Assembly (NCBI GenBank): GCA_937895785.1
Contig: CALBKW010000064.1
Location: 1 to 14,173 of the forward strand
Direction: 5' to 3'
Origin: an uncultured Candidatus Melainabacteria bacterium
GTDB taxonomy: Bacteria > Cyanobacteriota > Vampirovibrionia > Gastranaerophilales > Gastranaerophilaceae
DNA length: 14,173 bases
Part shown: piece after piece, positions 13,320 through 14,173 of the stretch
How the letters are laid out: each line of letters opens with the position of its first letter
Numbering within the stretch: the first letter of the stretch is position 1
The notes under the pieces: generated by a model
Database searches by the model: none
What the model saw: the letters and a program-made list of their open reading frames with translations, nothing else
What the model was told of the DNA's origin: nothing
Program-made: the position numbers and the translations under genes

Positions 13320-13471
13320 TAAATATGTATATGTTTATGACAATAATATCAAGCGGCAAAGGGCAATTAATGCAAGAGATAGCACATTCCAGCATTATAT
13401 TTTTATACCTCTTTTTGAGTTTCAAAACAATGCAAACCTTTTGGTCTATGCCCAGTAACACAAATTTTTAA
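13320..13471 (-). pseudogene. YpsA/DUF1273 (SLOG) gene remnant, internally deleted
   Basis: Minus from 13471 the frame reads LKICVTGHRPKGL followed by HCFETQKEV and a TAA at 13403-13405. TGHRPKGL is the hallmark N-terminus of the YpsA/DUF1273 branch of SLOG nucleotide-binding proteins, which normally begins M-x-x-x-TGHRP; here the ATG has become TTA. A few bases on, in another frame, MLECAISCINC (from 13395) resembles the LE-AIPC motif that normally lies about 70 residues later. The start is therefore lost, the middle deleted and the frame broken. The hallmark motif makes the family likely; the second piece is less certain. Confidence 0.55.
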
Positions 13472-13548
13472 ATAAATTGCCGTATTTTACTTTTTTTAGT
13501 AGTTTTACCAAACATAGTATCCTTGATGAGTAATTTTTTAATAATTAT

Positions 13549-13577
13549 TTGCAATTAAGAATTCTAAATGATATAAT
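13549..13577 (+). promoter_or_regulatory. Putative promoter of the Ig-repeat lipoprotein gene
   Basis: TTGCAA (13549-13554) and TATAAT (13572-13577) are exactly 17 bp apart, giving a short leader with AAAGGAGA before the ATG at 13605. Confidence 0.7.
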
Positions 13578-13604
13578 AAACAATATAATAAAAGGAGATA
13601 AAAA

Positions 13605-14173
13605 ATGAAAAAGAAATACTTTAGTATTATCTGTACTGTTTGTTTTTTATTGTTAGTGATGACGTTAAGTGTAGGTTGTAAGACAGCGTTAAAAGACATT
13701 TATATTGTTGACACAAATAAAATACAAACAACATATTTTACGAGTGATCAATCATTCAAATTAAATGGTGCGGAAATAATGCTTGTTTACAGTGATGGAA
13801 CAACAAAAAATACGGGCTTAGAATTAAGTATGATAAGTGCTTTTGATAACACAGCAGGTACACACACAGCGACAGTTACATATGAAGGTAAAACTACAAC
13901 ATTTCATTATACAGTCAATGCGGTAGCTGTGGAAAGGATAGAATTAATTAATAGTCCAAAAACTAACTATTATACAAGTTCAACTAATTATGAATTATCT
14001 TCAGCACAAGTAAGAGCATTTTATAATGATGGTGCAACAAGATATGTAAACTTGGAATTAGGCATGATAAGTGCTTTTGATAACACAGTAGGTACACACA
14101 CAGCGACAGTTACATATGAAGGTAAAACTACAACATTTAGTTACACAGTCAATGCGGTAGCTGTGGAAAGAAT
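13605..14173 (+). CDS. Repeat-containing lipoprotein with Big_3-type Ig-like domains, 3' end outside the window
   Basis: The first 189 codons are present. The product starts MKKKYFSIICTVCF, has a hydrophobic segment and a lipobox LSVGC with Cys25 as the probable lipidated residue. Two Ig-like repeats of about 78 residues follow, each with a variable front half (TTYFTSDQSFKLNGAEIMLV and NYYTSSTNYELSSAQVRAFY) and an almost constant back half containing MISAFDNT, GTHTATVTYEGKTTTF and YTVNAVAVER. A third begins at the window edge. This domain type builds stalks on cell-surface proteins. The start is set by AAAGGAGA seven bases upstream and by a good promoter. It has the same architecture class as the lipoprotein at 894-1703, but the sequences differ. 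The function of the missing C-terminus is unknown. Confidence 0.88.
   Translation, partial: MKKKYFSIICTVCFLLLVMTLSVGCKTALKDIYIVDTNKIQTTYFTSDQSFKLNGAEIMLVYSDGTTKNTGLELSMISAFDNTAGTHTATVTYEGKTTTFHYTVNAVAVERIELINSPKTNYYTSSTNYELSSAQVRAFYNDGATRYVNLELGMISAFDNTVGTHTATVTYEGKTTTFSYTVNAVAVER
13830..14170 (+). repeat. Near-identical 107-bp repeats, 234 bp apart, within the lipoprotein gene
   Basis: Bases 13830-13936 and 14064-14170 differ at about four positions out of 107, while the sequence between them has diverged. Each encodes the back half of an Ig-like repeat. Such identity at the DNA level suggests recent duplication or gene conversion. Confidence 0.85.

Noticed and set aside
13264..13461. 65-codon minus-strand open frame taken as a small gene
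   Set aside because: It lacks a ribosome site and its only recognisable part is the decayed YpsA/DUF1273 fragment, so it is covered as a pseudogene.
1..14173. CRISPR array or insertion sequence
   Set aside because: No regularly spaced direct repeats with unique spacers and no transposase or terminal inverted repeats were seen; the tandem repeats are coding.

Overview
The window is a strongly A+T-rich piece of a bacterial chromosome using the standard code (Trp is TGG; TAA and TAG stops). The gene content points to Bacillota (Firmicutes), most likely an uncultivated Clostridia-like gut bacterium. The support is strong AGGAGG-type ribosome sites, ParA/ParB (Soj/Spo0J) with B. subtilis-type parS sites, RecD2 rather than RecBCD, a collagen-like GPT-repeat surface protein, Big_3-type lipoproteins and tRNAs close to Bacillota sequences. 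The exact taxon is inference.

Layout. 1-304: decayed minus-strand remains of an XRE-type regulator joined to a DinD/BRO-N fragment. 365-712: a short collagen-like protein. 825-868: a bidirectional terminator. 894-1703 (minus): a lipoprotein whose near-perfect promoter carries nine consecutive Gs in its spacer, a candidate phase-variation switch. 2207-3211 (minus): a RhuM-family protein, divergent from a family 2 glycosyltransferase with a C-terminal repeat region (3385-4437). 4605-5222: an unrecognised protein with faint Spo0A-like resemblance. 5353-5509 (minus): tRNA-Met and tRNA-Glu with promoter and terminator. 5854-8100 (minus): recD2. 8216-10261: a parS-parA-parB-parS segregation module. 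10478-10654 (minus): a 58-residue hydrophobic protein. 10827-11171: an ArsR regulator. 11354-12037: a dTMP kinase of the eukaryote-like type. 12103-13308: a fusion of an isochorismatase-like and an ADP-ribosylglycohydrolase-like domain, both missing key catalytic residues. About 13320-13471 (minus): remains of a YpsA/DUF1273 (SLOG) gene. 13605 to the end: the start of a second Ig-repeat lipoprotein with almost identical repeats.

How they work together. ParA, ParB and the two parS sites are a complete chromosome-segregation unit; one parS overlaps a possible promoter and the other sits inside a perfect 32-bp palindrome that could also terminate parAB. RecD2 and the tRNAs are housekeeping. The other genes look like accessory or surface functions (collagen-like protein, two lipoproteins, glycosyltransferase) with scars of gene loss at both ends. 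The most unusual segment is 11354-13471, where a nucleotide kinase, a degenerate two-domain protein from NAD/ADP-ribose families and the remnant of a SLOG-family gene lie together.
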